This document shows positions 19,713 through 29,015 of a stretch of DNA of 64,000 nucleotides, one piece after another. The position numbers and the translations under genes are program-made. The notes under the pieces were generated by a model. It was not told the DNA's origin. It saw only the letters and a program-made list of their open reading frames with translations, and did no database searches. This DNA comes from Desulfovibrio sp. UCD-KL4C (lineage in GTDB: Bacteria; Desulfobacterota; Desulfovibrionia; Desulfovibrionales; Desulfovibrionaceae): the NCBI RefSeq assembly GCF_006210265.1, contig NZ_VCNC01000002.1:62001-126000 (forward strand), read 5' to 3'. Each line of letters starts with the position of its first letter. The stretch's first letter is position 1.

Positions 19713-21461
19713 CTAATCGTTTGAAAAATCGAGTGTTGTATCAAGTTGAGTAGAAAGGTTACTGTATTTTGACAATAGAGAGTCAAGTGTTGCGTATTTA
19801 GCTTTTAAGGATTGATTTAAGGAATCTAGCCTAGCTGTTTCATCGTAAATTTCATTTTGAAGTTTAGTGTTTGAATCTTCATAGCTTTCAATCAACATCG
19901 GAATAGACCCTGTTTCAAAGTCTGTAGACTGTGAACAATAATCTGCAAGTTCTCCTAATTTTCCTTGTTTTACTGAGATTTTTGATGAATATATTCCATC
20001 TGCAGTCTCCAGTCCCTGCAAATATAGTCCGTTTGCATCGCTGTCTCTTTGCGCAAGCATAGTACTGCCGTCTATTTTCATAGCAACACCGTTAATTGTT
20101 GCAGATGTTATTTGTCCGCCTGAAATTTCATATTCAACGTTATAGTCGCCTGCGGAAGTCAGTCCATCAATAGTAGATATAACCTGAAGGGAGGAATTGT
20201 CTACGGAGTTTTCTCCAGATGCAGAAAAAATTTGGGCTACACTTTCTGGTGATTCAGTAAGAGCCGCATCAAGCACATCATAATCAAGTACAAGTTGACC
20301 GAATGTCTTGGAACCTTGAGTTGAATCAGTTGAAATACCGATCATCGAAAGTGAGGTATAAAGATCTCCAAAATCAGTATCCTCTTTGTAACTATTAAAT
20401 CCCTGTCCTGGTGAAGATATAATGTTTTTAAGCTGGTTATAAAATAAGTCTAGCGTACTTTCTTTTAACACAAAAGGCTCGTCATCATCATCAATATCAA
20501 CGTTAATATTTTCTGATGGCGTATCAAAAACTCCGGTTACACTTTGAATATCATAAATAATCTGATTTACGTCCGCGACAAATGATGCAACTTTTTCGCT
20601 CATAGCCGTAGTGTCATAGCTGATACCTATTTCAATACCATCAGAATCTGTTTTGGAAGTTAAATTTAAAGTTACATTATCAATAATATCATCTACAGAA
20701 TTTGAAGAGCGTTCAAGCCAGCTATTTACATCAGATGGGTAACCGTCAATTTTTAGTTTTGCATTCTGTGCTACCTGCGTATTCGTAAAGTCCGTAGCGG
20801 AGGCTGAATCAAGGGCACTTAGATCTTTTAATTCAACAATATTATCACTGCCTGTTTCCATTCCTGTGAAACTGAGGTGATAGTTGCTACCATCATAAAT
20901 TAGTGAAGCTTCAATACTCTTATTAAAATTACTGTTGTTGTTAATAAGATTTACAAAATCTTCGGCTGTCGTTCCGGCAGGAATATCCATTGAAATATCT
21001 TCACCGGCATAAGCTAATGTTACTGATGAATTGGAACTGCAAATTACAGTTTCGTTTGATGCAATGTTATAGTTTTCTGCGACCCATTTATCTTTTTTGG
21101 CAATTTGCCCCACAACTATATTATGTGTACCGGGCTTGGCTCCATCTTCAGCTACAGCATTTACCTCGTCTCCTGAAATATTTCCTGAGTATGAATAAAA
21201 TTCAGAAATTTCATCCATTTCCCCTAATGTATTACTTAGTGAAATTAATTCCTCATTGAGGGTTGTTAAAACATTTGTTGCATTTTGTGAGTATTTAAGA
21301 TCCTTTTCATATTCTTCTTTTCTGTAGCTTTCTGCTTCAATCGTTGCTTCTCTTATGTTGTCAAAATCAGTTCCGTTTCCTAAACCGGAAAAGTTATTTG
21401 AACCCGAAGTCGTTGTTGATGTATACGCTAATACATCTGATGAAAGTGAAGATATCGACAT
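19713..21461 (-). CDS. fliD: Flagellar filament cap protein FliD
   Basis: 582 aa filament cap (hook-associated protein 2). The N-terminus has the typical FliD lead GLGNGTDFDNI followed by a heptad region. The middle has FliD_C pieces such as NAKLKIDG and TLNLTSKT. The C-terminus is a long coiled coil (ETARLDSLNQSLKAKYATLDSLLS). Last gene of the hook operon: it starts 10 nt after the flgL stop with AAGAGG as ribosome binding site. Fairly acidic and Ser/Thr-rich, common for marine flagellar proteins. Confidence 0.88.
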   Translation of the reverse strand: MSISSLSSDVLAYTSTTTSGSNNFSGLGNGTDFDNIREATIEAESYRKEEYEKDLKYSQNATNVLTTLNEELISLSNTLGEMDEISEFYSYSGNISGDEVNAVAEDGAKPGTHNIVVGQIAKKDKWVAENYNIASNETVICSSNSSVTLAYAGEDISMDIPAGTTAEDFVNLINNNSNFNKSIEASLIYDGSNYHLSFTGMETGSDNIVELKDLSALDSASATDFTNTQVAQNAKLKIDGYPSDVNSWLERSSNSVDDIIDNVTLNLTSKTDSDGIEIGISYDTTAMSEKVASFVADVNQIIYDIQSVTGVFDTPSENINVDIDDDDEPFVLKESTLDLFYNQLKNIISSPGQGFNSYKEDTDFGDLYTSLSMIGISTDSTQGSKTFGQLVLDYDVLDAALTESPESVAQIFSASGENSVDNSSLQVISTIDGLTSAGDYNVEYEISGGQITSATINGVAMKIDGSTMLAQRDSDANGLYLQGLETADGIYSSKISVKQGKLGELADYCSQSTDFETGSIPMLIESYEDSNTKLQNEIYDETARLDSLNQSLKAKYATLDSLLSKYSNLSTQLDTTLDFSND

Positions 21462-21471
21462 GGTGAACCTC

Positions 21472-22674
21472 TTATAAATAATCTAAAATGCTTGTGCTTA
21501 TGACTTGTGCTGCTGACTTAATAACAGCCTCATAAACATAGTTAGCCTGACTGAGTTCAATTGAAAGCTGCGCTGCGTTAATATCTTCTTCTGAGCTTAT
21601 TGCATTTGCAACTCTGTCTCTGGAAAGACTTAGACTCGTCATTACAAATGTGTTTTTCTCTTCACTCGCACCTACTTCAGCGGATACATTTGTTAAGTTT
21701 TCATTTCCTGCTCGCAGTTTTTCCAAACATTTCTGAACTCCGGCTTTATCTCCAACTTCAAGGTACGCAATTGTGTCACTCATTGTTTCAAACAGATTGG
21801 GGCCATCATAAGGTTCACCTGTTTTAGAATCGACTCCTCCGAAAGCTGTATATCCAACAGTATTGGCATTAACTTCAGTTTTTTCAGAAATTGCAACAGA
21901 CATAGCATTGTCTGAGCCATTATATGATAATGCACTACGGATAATAAGCTTACTGCCTTCCTCACCATTTACCGCTGTAACAGCAACTCCTGAATTCATT
22001 TCAACCGAGACTGTTCCAATATTTAAAGTCGTTTCAGGGGGTAGAGTCGTTCCATCAAGTGTTCCGGTATCCCATGATACTCCACCGTCAGTTGAAAAAC
22101 GATAATCTACTGAATCTACGCCAATAGTACCGTCAGATGTGAATTCAACAAGAGTTGCTTCATCAAGTTCTCCTGTAATTTCAGCTATATTTGTCAGATC
22201 AAGTGTGTCGTTTGGGAAAGTTACTCCAGTTGTATATTCATATGGAGAGGTATCAGTTGCTTCCCCTGAAAAAAGGTAATCGTTACCAGATTTGGAATTT
22301 GCAATATTTACTAGTGAATCTAGATAACTCCGCATTTCTTCGGCCATCATTTGGTTTTGTTGAAGGTCATAAGTGCCTGTTGAACCCTGTGAGGCCTGTT
22401 CAAGCGCAGAAATCATGACCTCGCTTGCCTGAGACAGTAGGTCATCTGCTGACCCTAGAAGGCCGTTTACAACTGTTCCATTTTCAACTTGAGCAGCAAG
22501 ACTTTCATCATATGTACGTAGTTCCATCACGTTGCCCATTCCGGCAGCATCATCTGATGGTTTATTAATTCTTTTTTGAGAGCTGGTTTCTAAATTTAAT
22601 TCATTCAATCTCACCAATGATGAATTAACATTATTCAGACTTTGAGCATAAACTTGTGTGGTGCTGATTCTCAT
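21472..22674 (-). CDS. flgL: Hook-filament junction protein FlgL
   Basis: 400 aa, hook-associated protein 3. The N-terminus is flagellin-like (MRISTTQVYAQSLNNVNSSLVRLN, then INKPSDDAAGMGNVMELR) and so is the C-terminus (ISLELSQANYVYEAVIKSAAQVISTSILDYL-like), forming the helical core. The central, variable beta-rich domain is about residues 140-300. It lies 12 nt after flgK with AGGAG as ribosome binding site, in the conserved flgK-flgL order. Confidence 0.92.
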   Translation of the reverse strand: MRISTTQVYAQSLNNVNSSLVRLNELNLETSSQKRINKPSDDAAGMGNVMELRTYDESLAAQVENGTVVNGLLGSADDLLSQASEVMISALEQASQGSTGTYDLQQNQMMAEEMRSYLDSLVNIANSKSGNDYLFSGEATDTSPYEYTTGVTFPNDTLDLTNIAEITGELDEATLVEFTSDGTIGVDSVDYRFSTDGGVSWDTGTLDGTTLPPETTLNIGTVSVEMNSGVAVTAVNGEEGSKLIIRSALSYNGSDNAMSVAISEKTEVNANTVGYTAFGGVDSKTGEPYDGPNLFETMSDTIAYLEVGDKAGVQKCLEKLRAGNENLTNVSAEVGASEEKNTFVMTSLSLSRDRVANAISSEEDINAAQLSIELSQANYVYEAVIKSAAQVISTSILDYL

Positions 22675-22686
22675 AACTGCTCCTGA

Positions 22687-24714
22687 TTACATCATGCCTA
22701 AAATTGTATCGAACATGTCGCGGGATGTTGTAATAATTTGACAGGCTGCTTGGTACTGCTGTTGCTGTCTCGTTAAATTTATCATCTCTTCATCAACGTT
22801 TACTCCGCTTATAGATTGCTGCTGGTCATACAACATCTGGGCAGCAGCAGTATCGCAGGTAACCTGAGTTTCTGCGGTTGAGGCCGCAGCGCCAACTCTG
22901 GATACAGTTTGAGAAAGATATTCTGATAAAGATGAGACTTGATAAAATGTATTATCACCTATTTTGACAGCCTTATTCATTAGTTCATTTATCGTTTTGG
23001 CAGTGTTATTGCTTCCGGCTGAAACTTTTCCGTCAGTTCCGACTTCTCCGCAATTTATGTGTGACGAATCATTTTGAATATATGAATTAATTGAGATGTC
23101 AGAGGCATTACTACCATCAAAAAAAGTATTTACGCCTGTTGCAGCAAGAAAGCCGGAAGTGTCATTAGATAATTCAAAACTTGTATCTGTGGCAGATTGA
23201 AATACGAGGTGTCCTTCTGAGTCTACAGAAGCAGTTACAGAACCGGGGAAAGCTGTATTTATACTATTAACAATATCGTCAAGAGAATCTGTAGAAGGAT
23301 CAACAGATATTGAAGCGTTGGAAACGAACGCACCGTCTGCATCATAAATAGATATTGTAAATTCTCCAGACTCAATATTCTCGGCATAAGGAAGTCCGCT
23401 ATCTGAGAGTGGAGCAGTCTGATTGTCAGCGCTGTAAGTTCCTTCAATGGATATGTGGGAGGTTAGTCCTGCACCTTGAGAGTGGGATTTATTTACTTCC
23501 CATATAAGGGAAGAAGATATTGCATCAAGATCATCCATTGTAGGGATAAGTTCGTCATCTCTAAACTTAAAAAGTCCAGCTAAACTACCACCAGTACTGC
23601 GGTTATCGACATCGTTTCCGCTTGCATTGGTTAATGGAGTGCAATTTCTTAATGAAGAATCATTTCCCTGCCAGTACACACCGCTTTTGGGGACAACCGT
23701 GTAGCGGTCACCTTCAGTATGGTCGGTAGTAGAACCTGAAAAAGATATTTCAACACCATCGATTATTGCAGGATTATTTATATCACCTGCTGTATAAATG
23801 AGGGTATTCCCGTTTGCGTCTTTAGCCCATGTGTTACCACCGTCAAAAGATACTTTGAATTCAGCATTTCCATCAGGTCCGGATGATGTGAATTCTAATA
23901 GCATTTCTTCGCTTGATGAACCTGAAAAATTTAGCTCTCCGTCATAGGCAGATGCGGGCATGAGAGATTCAGTACTACGTGCAGAAGAATAGACAAGCTT
24001 ATGAGTCTCAGAACCCTCTACAAGGGGCATTCCACTCTCAGTATATACCTTTACTTCTCCGTTACTTGGAGTAATGACCGTGACACCAATTATTTCATCG
24101 AGTTCACGGATCATTTGGTCACGGTTTGATACTAAATCGTAATCCTCTGGGGATGCTGCAATTTGGTCGTTTAATAACGCTATGCCATCAATATATTTGT
24201 TTGCTTGATCTACCTGATCGTTGATTTCATCTTCGACCGTATATTGCATTTTTTCAAGTTCTGATTGAGTGGAATTTAAAGCATAAACTAAAGATTTTGC
24301 TTCACCCAGTAAAGCTTCTCGCTCTGAAGAAGAATCAGGATACATGGATAACTCAGCCCATGATTTCAGAAAAGCATCCTGAGTTACTCCAAGACCATAA
24401 TCCTCGGTTTGATTAAATATTGAATCCATCTGTGATAGATATGTGGAAGATGATTTACTGGCGGCAAGGTCAGCAGATGAGCTCAGGTATTGATCTTCTA
24501 TGAAACTATTCCAGCTAGATTCAACTGAAGTAATATCTGCCCCTGTTCCAAGGCTTTTTCCTCCGGCATTAATATTGTCTGAGGTTGCATAAACAGCTCC
24601 AGCACGTCTATAACCAGGTGTTTCTGCATTCGCTATGTTATTAGACGTAGTTGCGATAGAAACTTGAGCATTATTAACGGCTTTTGTGCCGAGATTAAAC
24701 AGGTTGCTGATCAT
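22687..24714 (-). CDS. flgK: Hook-associated protein FlgK
   Basis: 675 aa, hook-associated protein 1. The N-terminus has the rod/hook family signature FNLGTKAVNNAQVSIATTSN and NNIANAETPGYRR. The C-terminus has NLTRQQQQYQAACQIITTS, shared by FlgK and other axial proteins. A large inserted beta-rich domain spans about residues 230-560. Separated from flgE by 97 bp that contain a 10-bp inverted repeat, so it may be partly independent of the upstream genes. Confidence 0.93.
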   Translation of the reverse strand: MISNLFNLGTKAVNNAQVSIATTSNNIANAETPGYRRAGAVYATSDNINAGGKSLGTGADITSVESSWNSFIEDQYLSSSADLAASKSSSTYLSQMDSIFNQTEDYGLGVTQDAFLKSWAELSMYPDSSSEREALLGEAKSLVYALNSTQSELEKMQYTVEDEINDQVDQANKYIDGIALLNDQIAASPEDYDLVSNRDQMIRELDEIIGVTVITPSNGEVKVYTESGMPLVEGSETHKLVYSSARSTESLMPASAYDGELNFSGSSSEEMLLEFTSSGPDGNAEFKVSFDGGNTWAKDANGNTLIYTAGDINNPAIIDGVEISFSGSTTDHTEGDRYTVVPKSGVYWQGNDSSLRNCTPLTNASGNDVDNRSTGGSLAGLFKFRDDELIPTMDDLDAISSSLIWEVNKSHSQGAGLTSHISIEGTYSADNQTAPLSDSGLPYAENIESGEFTISIYDADGAFVSNASISVDPSTDSLDDIVNSINTAFPGSVTASVDSEGHLVFQSATDTSFELSNDTSGFLAATGVNTFFDGSNASDISINSYIQNDSSHINCGEVGTDGKVSAGSNNTAKTINELMNKAVKIGDNTFYQVSSLSEYLSQTVSRVGAAASTAETQVTCDTAAAQMLYDQQQSISGVNVDEEMINLTRQQQQYQAACQIITTSRDMFDTILGMM

Positions 24715-24758
24715 AGTGCGTGCTCCAGTGAAAAAATCATAACTTCACGATGGTCTCC

Positions 24759-24789
24759 GCGTACAAGCCTAATAGTTAAGCTTGTACGC
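24759..24789. repeat. 10-bp inverted repeat between flgE and flgK
   Basis: GCGTACAAGC (24759-24768) and GCTTGTACGC (24780-24789), 11-nt spacer. There is no T run, so rather than a full terminator it may be an mRNA-stabilising or processing hairpin between hook and junction genes. Confidence 0.75.
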
Positions 24790-24811
24790 AGGGTAGGGTA
24801 TAGATTATTTA

Positions 24812-26368
24812 TTAGCGTTTAAGACCTATTGCTGTGGTGAGCATTGTATCTGCGGTGGTTACAACCTTACTGTTGGCTGAATATGCCGCTTGAATTATAA
24901 TTAATTTGGTCATTTCTGAAGCGAGGTCGACGTTTGATGCTTCAAGTGAATTTGAAACAACCTTTCCGAAGCCTCCTGAACCCGCAGTCCCTACGACAGC
25001 ATCTCCTGATTCAGTTGTAGCCCTGAAGAGATTGTTCCCCTCTGCTACAAGTCCATCACGGCTGGCAAAGTCAGCTAGGCCGACTTGATATAGCTCAATG
25101 GTTTGATTATTTGAATAAACACCACTTATTATACCATTTTTATCAACAGTTACTGAAAGGAGTGATCCCGTGGCATACCCGTCCTGATTATTTGTATAAG
25201 TTGCAGACTCGCTGTCTTCATAACTTGTAGTTGCACCAGGCATTATTGCATTTTTATAAAATGAGGGCAGGTCTGAGTAGTCAGTTGTTGAAGTAATATT
25301 AGCTAAAGAAGTAATGGTTGAACTGGTGGACCAACCTCCATTACCACCAACTGATGAACTGGGGTTTGATAAACCGAAATTAAAGGATATATCCTGACCT
25401 GTTGGACTGCCGGTAAAGTTAACATTCATCTCAGGTTCGCCTGAATCACTGAAAGAGCTTAGAACCCAGTTTGCGGGATCTTTTGGATTTGTAGAAGCAG
25501 GTGTGTCTGTTAGAGTGAATGCTGTTTGCGAGACAAGCTGTCCCTTTGAGTTAAAAGTCAGGGTTCCAGTCATCAGCAAACCAGCTCCACTAGTCGTATT
25601 CATATCGACACCGCCGAATGTACGTTGGTCTTGTTCAGGATCACAACCAACTACATATTCCCAGATTATATTACCATCTGAATCAGTATCCACTGGGTCC
25701 ATATAAACGGTAAGATCATGTGAAGCACCATTTTCATCGTAAATAGTCATCGTTGTATTATAGCTGCTTCTGGAATCATCAAGTGGAGGGTTTGAAGTTC
25801 CATCATATAATTCAAATTCAGAAGTATAAGGATTGGCAGTTATAGCTTTGTCAGTACTATGAGAGTTTAAGTTCATAGAGACGCTGACTTCACTTGTTGC
25901 TTTTGGAGGAGACTGTGATTGATCTAGCTGAATATTAGCAAGCGTACCTGAAGCTGAGCCTTCTTTGACTTCCCATCCTTGTACCATATTGCCATATGGA
26001 TCTACCAGATATCCATCTTTATCGAAATCAAAGTTACCGGCTCTAGAATAATGTGTCGACCCATTATCAGGATCAACAACAATGAAATATCCATCACCGT
26101 TTAAGGCCATATTAGTAGATGTGCTGGAGCTTTCATATGAACCTTGAGTGTAGTCAGTATTAATAGATGCAACACCTGCTCCGTTACCTACCTGACCTCC
26201 TCCGCCACCGGTTGTAATTGCAGAGTAAAAAATATCTTCAAATGTTGTATATGAACTTTTAAACCCACAAGTGCTTGAGTTGGCTAAGTTGTTACTTACA
26301 ACTGAAGTGGCTTGGCTGTTGACATTCAGTCCGGATATTCCGGTATATAATGAACTGGTGATTCCCAT
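24812..26368 (-). CDS. flgE: Flagellar hook protein FlgE
   Basis: 518 aa major hook protein. N-terminal axial signature LYTGISGLNVNSQATSVVSN with NNLANSSTCGFK, and C-terminal SNVDLASEMTKLIIIQAAYSANSKVV, the ends that form the helical core. The sequence ADGYFIVV-like block (LNGDGYFIVVD) and DKNGIISGVYSN are typical for FlgE. Good ribosome binding site (GGAG). Starts 23 nt after flgD. Confidence 0.93.
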   Translation of the reverse strand: MGITSSLYTGISGLNVNSQATSVVSNNLANSSTCGFKSSYTTFEDIFYSAITTGGGGGQVGNGAGVASINTDYTQGSYESSSTSTNMALNGDGYFIVVDPDNGSTHYSRAGNFDFDKDGYLVDPYGNMVQGWEVKEGSASGTLANIQLDQSQSPPKATSEVSVSMNLNSHSTDKAITANPYTSEFELYDGTSNPPLDDSRSSYNTTMTIYDENGASHDLTVYMDPVDTDSDGNIIWEYVVGCDPEQDQRTFGGVDMNTTSGAGLLMTGTLTFNSKGQLVSQTAFTLTDTPASTNPKDPANWVLSSFSDSGEPEMNVNFTGSPTGQDISFNFGLSNPSSSVGGNGGWSTSSTITSLANITSTTDYSDLPSFYKNAIMPGATTSYEDSESATYTNNQDGYATGSLLSVTVDKNGIISGVYSNNQTIELYQVGLADFASRDGLVAEGNNLFRATTESGDAVVGTAGSGGFGKVVSNSLEASNVDLASEMTKLIIIQAAYSANSKVVTTADTMLTTAIGLKR

Positions 26369-26390
26369 TTTATTACTCCTTATTTGTTGT

Positions 26391-27047
26391 TTATGATGTA
26401 AAGCTTACATCTGCAGTAGTTGTTACTCTTCCGTCAGCAAGTGTTAAAATCACTTGACTACCTTGCTGACTTACACCCGAGACTGTTCCCTGAGATGTAA
26501 GGGTTGCCCCGATATCAGCACCGTTTTCATCATAGGCCATAGCCTTTAAAGTGTATGTTTCACCTGATGTTAGGTCATTATCTGCGTTAAGTGCTGCTTG
26601 TCCCAGTGGGTAGCTTCCTGCAGAGACATTTGAAAATAATTTGGTATCAACTATGGTTCCTTCGGAATCATAAATATTCACTACGAGTGTGGTTGTATCT
26701 TCATCAAGAGTGATCTTGGCGTCTGATGCTACGCCGTCTGTAACTGTGATGATTCCACCTTCAGCAATAACGTCTTTACCTATGTAGCTTGAGCTGTTCA
26801 TAGCTGACATGGCGTTAAGCTGGCTGGCTATGGTATCTAGTTTTTCGTTAGTCGAAACTTCTTGTTCCAATGAAGAATATTGAGTCATCTGGTTAACCAT
26901 CTCAGTATTATCAACCGGATTTGTAGGGTCCTGATACTGCATCTGAGTCGTTAGCAGTGTCAGAAAATCAAGTTGATTAAGCGAGGAGTTGCTTGACGAC
27001 GATGATGTACTAGCTGATGTTGAAGAACCTACTGCCTCGACACTCAT
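26391..27047 (-). CDS. flgD: Hook cap / hook assembly scaffold FlgD
   Basis: 218 aa. The conserved N-terminus (NQLDFLTLLTTQMQYQDPTNPVDNTEMVNQMTQYSSLEQ) is the FlgD signature. The C-terminus folds as Ig-like/Tudor domains (NIYDSEGTIVDTKLFSN, YTLKAMAYDENG). It caps the growing hook and is removed on completion. Its ATG overlaps the stop of the sigma-factor gene (ATGA), so it is translationally coupled to it, which is unusual. Confidence 0.93.
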   Translation of the reverse strand: MSVEAVGSSTSASTSSSSSNSSLNQLDFLTLLTTQMQYQDPTNPVDNTEMVNQMTQYSSLEQEVSTNEKLDTIASQLNAMSAMNSSSYIGKDVIAEGGIITVTDGVASDAKITLDEDTTTLVVNIYDSEGTIVDTKLFSNVSAGSYPLGQAALNADNDLTSGETYTLKAMAYDENGADIGATLTSQGTVSGVSQQGSQVILTLADGRVTTTADVSFTS

Positions 27048-27589
27048 GATACGATCCTCCGTTCTGTTTCCGCTCCGAAGTAGCGGCGCAATTTTGCAAT
27101 TGCCTGGTGTTTAATACTGCGTACTGTTTGAGGAGAAATCCCGAGTTGTTCGGCAACTTCAACTGAACGCATATCTCCCCAGAAAACCATTTTGATTACT
27201 TGGTTTTGCCTTTCGGAAAGCAAACCATTAGGAATGGTTATTGTTGACTTTGGAATGTCTATTGTTGGAGATTCTTCATATTCATCTATATATTGAAAAT
27301 TTTTCTGTAACTTACGCATGTAATCGATGCTTACAGAACGACTTATTATGTATAACCATGTATTGAGTGAACTTTTATCAGAGGAGTACTTTGACAAATA
27401 ATTATTTTTAATTATTTTGAATGCTACTTCTTGAAATATTTCTTCTATATCAAATTTAGTTATGTAGTGAAATTTTGTTTTTAAGAAGTTACCAATATCA
27501 TTTTTAATTTTAATATTGTTATCTTTAAAGAATTTTTCAATATTACATAATTCATTACTATTATATAGTTGATTTATATTTGCGCTCAT
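27044..27589 (-). CDS. ECF-like RNA polymerase sigma factor at the head of the hook operon
   Basis: 181 aa. Region 2 is visible in KFDIEEIFQEVAFKIIKNN through LNTWLYIISRSVSIDYMRK. Region 4 is a helix-turn-helix: LLSERQNQVIKMVFWGDMR followed by EVAEQLGISPQTVRSIKHQA. No region 1.1 or 3, so it belongs to the small sigma-70 group (ECF-like). No anti-sigma factor is adjacent. The stop overlaps flgD. The position usually holds a structural flagellar gene such as the hook-length protein, so a dedicated role in flagellar gene control is inferred. AGGAGG ribosome binding site. Confidence 0.85.
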   Translation of the reverse strand: MSANINQLYNSNELCNIEKFFKDNNIKIKNDIGNFLKTKFHYITKFDIEEIFQEVAFKIIKNNYLSKYSSDKSSLNTWLYIISRSVSIDYMRKLQKNFQYIDEYEESPTIDIPKSTITIPNGLLSERQNQVIKMVFWGDMRSVEVAEQLGISPQTVRSIKHQAIAKLRRYFGAETERRIVS

Positions 27590-27856
27590 ACTTCCTCCTA
27601 TGCATGGAATTAAGCAACTAATGGTCCGCAGTACATTAATACAATATTATGTATTGTATATAATTATCAAAGATAAGTTTGTTATTTGTTAAAAATATAA
27701 AGAAGCAATAAAGAGAAGTGGGGTAAAATTAATAATTCTTAATTGAAATTTTCGTAAAAATCTTAAGTGAGCAGGTTGCGTCAAGCAGATGAATGGGGTG
27801 GGAAGAATTTACCTAGTCAGTAGGTATGCAGTTCGCAGGAACAATGACAAAAAAAA
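27590..27856. other. Upstream region of the hook operon
   Basis: About 270 bp with no gene. It contains the inverted repeat ATACAATA-N5-TATTGTAT (27639-27659), placed 50-70 bp before the sigma-factor start and thus a possible regulator site. I found no convincing sigma-54 or sigma-28 promoter here. Confidence 0.4.
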
Positions 27857-27875
27857 GACCCGGATAAACCGGGTC
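27849..27875 (-). terminator. Flagellin terminator
   Basis: On the minus strand GACCCGG / CCGGGTC with a 5-nt loop and a following run of eight T residues, about 30 bp past the flagellin stop. Confidence 0.88.
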
Positions 27876-27907
27876 CTAGTTTTGCTAAGTTACTTTATAG
27901 AAAGCGA

Positions 27908-28765
27908 TTAGCCAATTAGCGAAAGAGCCATCTGTGGCAGGGAGTTAGCTTGTGAAAGCATTGCTACACCTGCTTGAGTAATGACCTGCTGCTTTGAGTA
28001 GTTGGTCATTTCAGTTGCAACATCAACATCAGAAATCTGAGATTCAGCAGACTGAAGGTTTGTTCCCTGAGTTTCTAAGTTGGATATTGTTGCATCGAGT
28101 CTGTTTTCAAGAGCTCCAAGGTTTGCTCTAATTTTATCCTTTGAGGTGATTGCGTTATCAAGGGCAACCAGTGAGGCCTGAGCTTGTTCCTGAGTAGAAA
28201 CAGTGTATCCTGCCCCCTTAGTACTTTGGTTACCGACTCCGAGAGCTGAAGCTGTGCAGCAGCCTATTGTGACATTGTACTTGTCTTCAGCGGAATCATT
28301 ACCAGTTCCGAAATGGATGACCATAGAAGTGTCACTGCTTAGGTTACCATTTAATAAATGGATACCATTAAAGTCCGTAGCGCTTGAGATACGAGTTATT
28401 TCTGATGCCATTGATTGGTATTCTTGGTCAATCAAAGCGCGCTGATCACTCGTATATGTTCCGGTTGCGGCCTGTTCAGCAAGTTCTTTCATACGAATAA
28501 GCTTTTCATCCACAACAGAAAGAGCGCCGTCAGCGGTTTGAATCATAGAAATACCGTCATTCGCATTCTTAACACCCTGACTGAGTGTCGCAATATCAGA
28601 CCGCATAAGTTCGCGAACAGCTAGTCCTGCTGCATCATCTGCGGATGAGTTGATTCTTAGGCCGGAAGACATTTTTTCTGTTGATGAACCAAGAGCTCCG
28701 TATGCATCATTAAGATGTTGAGCTGCAGAAGTTGCCATTGTGTTGTTGTTAATTACTAAAGACAT
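27908..28765 (-). CDS. fliC: Flagellin
   Basis: 285 aa filament subunit. The N-terminal D0/D1 region reads SLVINNNTMATSAAQHLNDAYGALGSS with SSGLRINSSADDAAGLAVRE. The C-terminus is QISDVDVATEMTNYSKQQV followed by QAGVAMLSQANSLPQMALSLIG. The central domain is very short. It contains an adjacent Cys pair (IGCCTASAL), uncommon for a flagellin. The start at 28765 has a strong GGAGG; the open frame extends 19 codons further without support. Single-gene unit with its own terminator. Confidence 0.95.
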   Translation of the reverse strand: MSLVINNNTMATSAAQHLNDAYGALGSSTEKMSSGLRINSSADDAAGLAVRELMRSDIATLSQGVKNANDGISMIQTADGALSVVDEKLIRMKELAEQAATGTYTSDQRALIDQEYQSMASEITRISSATDFNGIHLLNGNLSSDTSMVIHFGTGNDSAEDKYNVTIGCCTASALGVGNQSTKGAGYTVSTQEQAQASLVALDNAITSKDKIRANLGALENRLDATISNLETQGTNLQSAESQISDVDVATEMTNYSKQQVITQAGVAMLSQANSLPQMALSLIG

Positions 28766-28833
28766 AAAACCTCCGTGTTTTTGTGTACATCCATGCACTA
28801 GGTGAATGACCGATTCATTCAAACCTTTAACAA

Positions 28834-28863
28834 GTTATACGACGTGAACACGGAAAACGTTTA
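28834..28863 (-). promoter_or_regulatory. Candidate sigma-28 promoter of the flagellin gene
   Basis: Minus strand: TAAACGTT, then after about 16 nt GTCGTATAA, resembling the flagellar sigma-28 pattern TAAA-N15-GCCGATAA with two to four differences. It is about 70 bp before the start codon. A dyad GAATGA-N5-TCATTC (28804-28820) lies in the leader. Confidence 0.35.
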
Positions 28864-29015
28864 TAGTGGTATTTTTTACCCATTTAATTGACAGGCGACG
28901 GTCTTTATATGTAAGCGATGTTTCTTAATTCTTCTTAATATTTTTAACATTTTTTAATATTAAATTCTTATGCTTATTCCTTCTAAACAATTAGTATGTC
29001 GTCAGGAGAAAAGTT

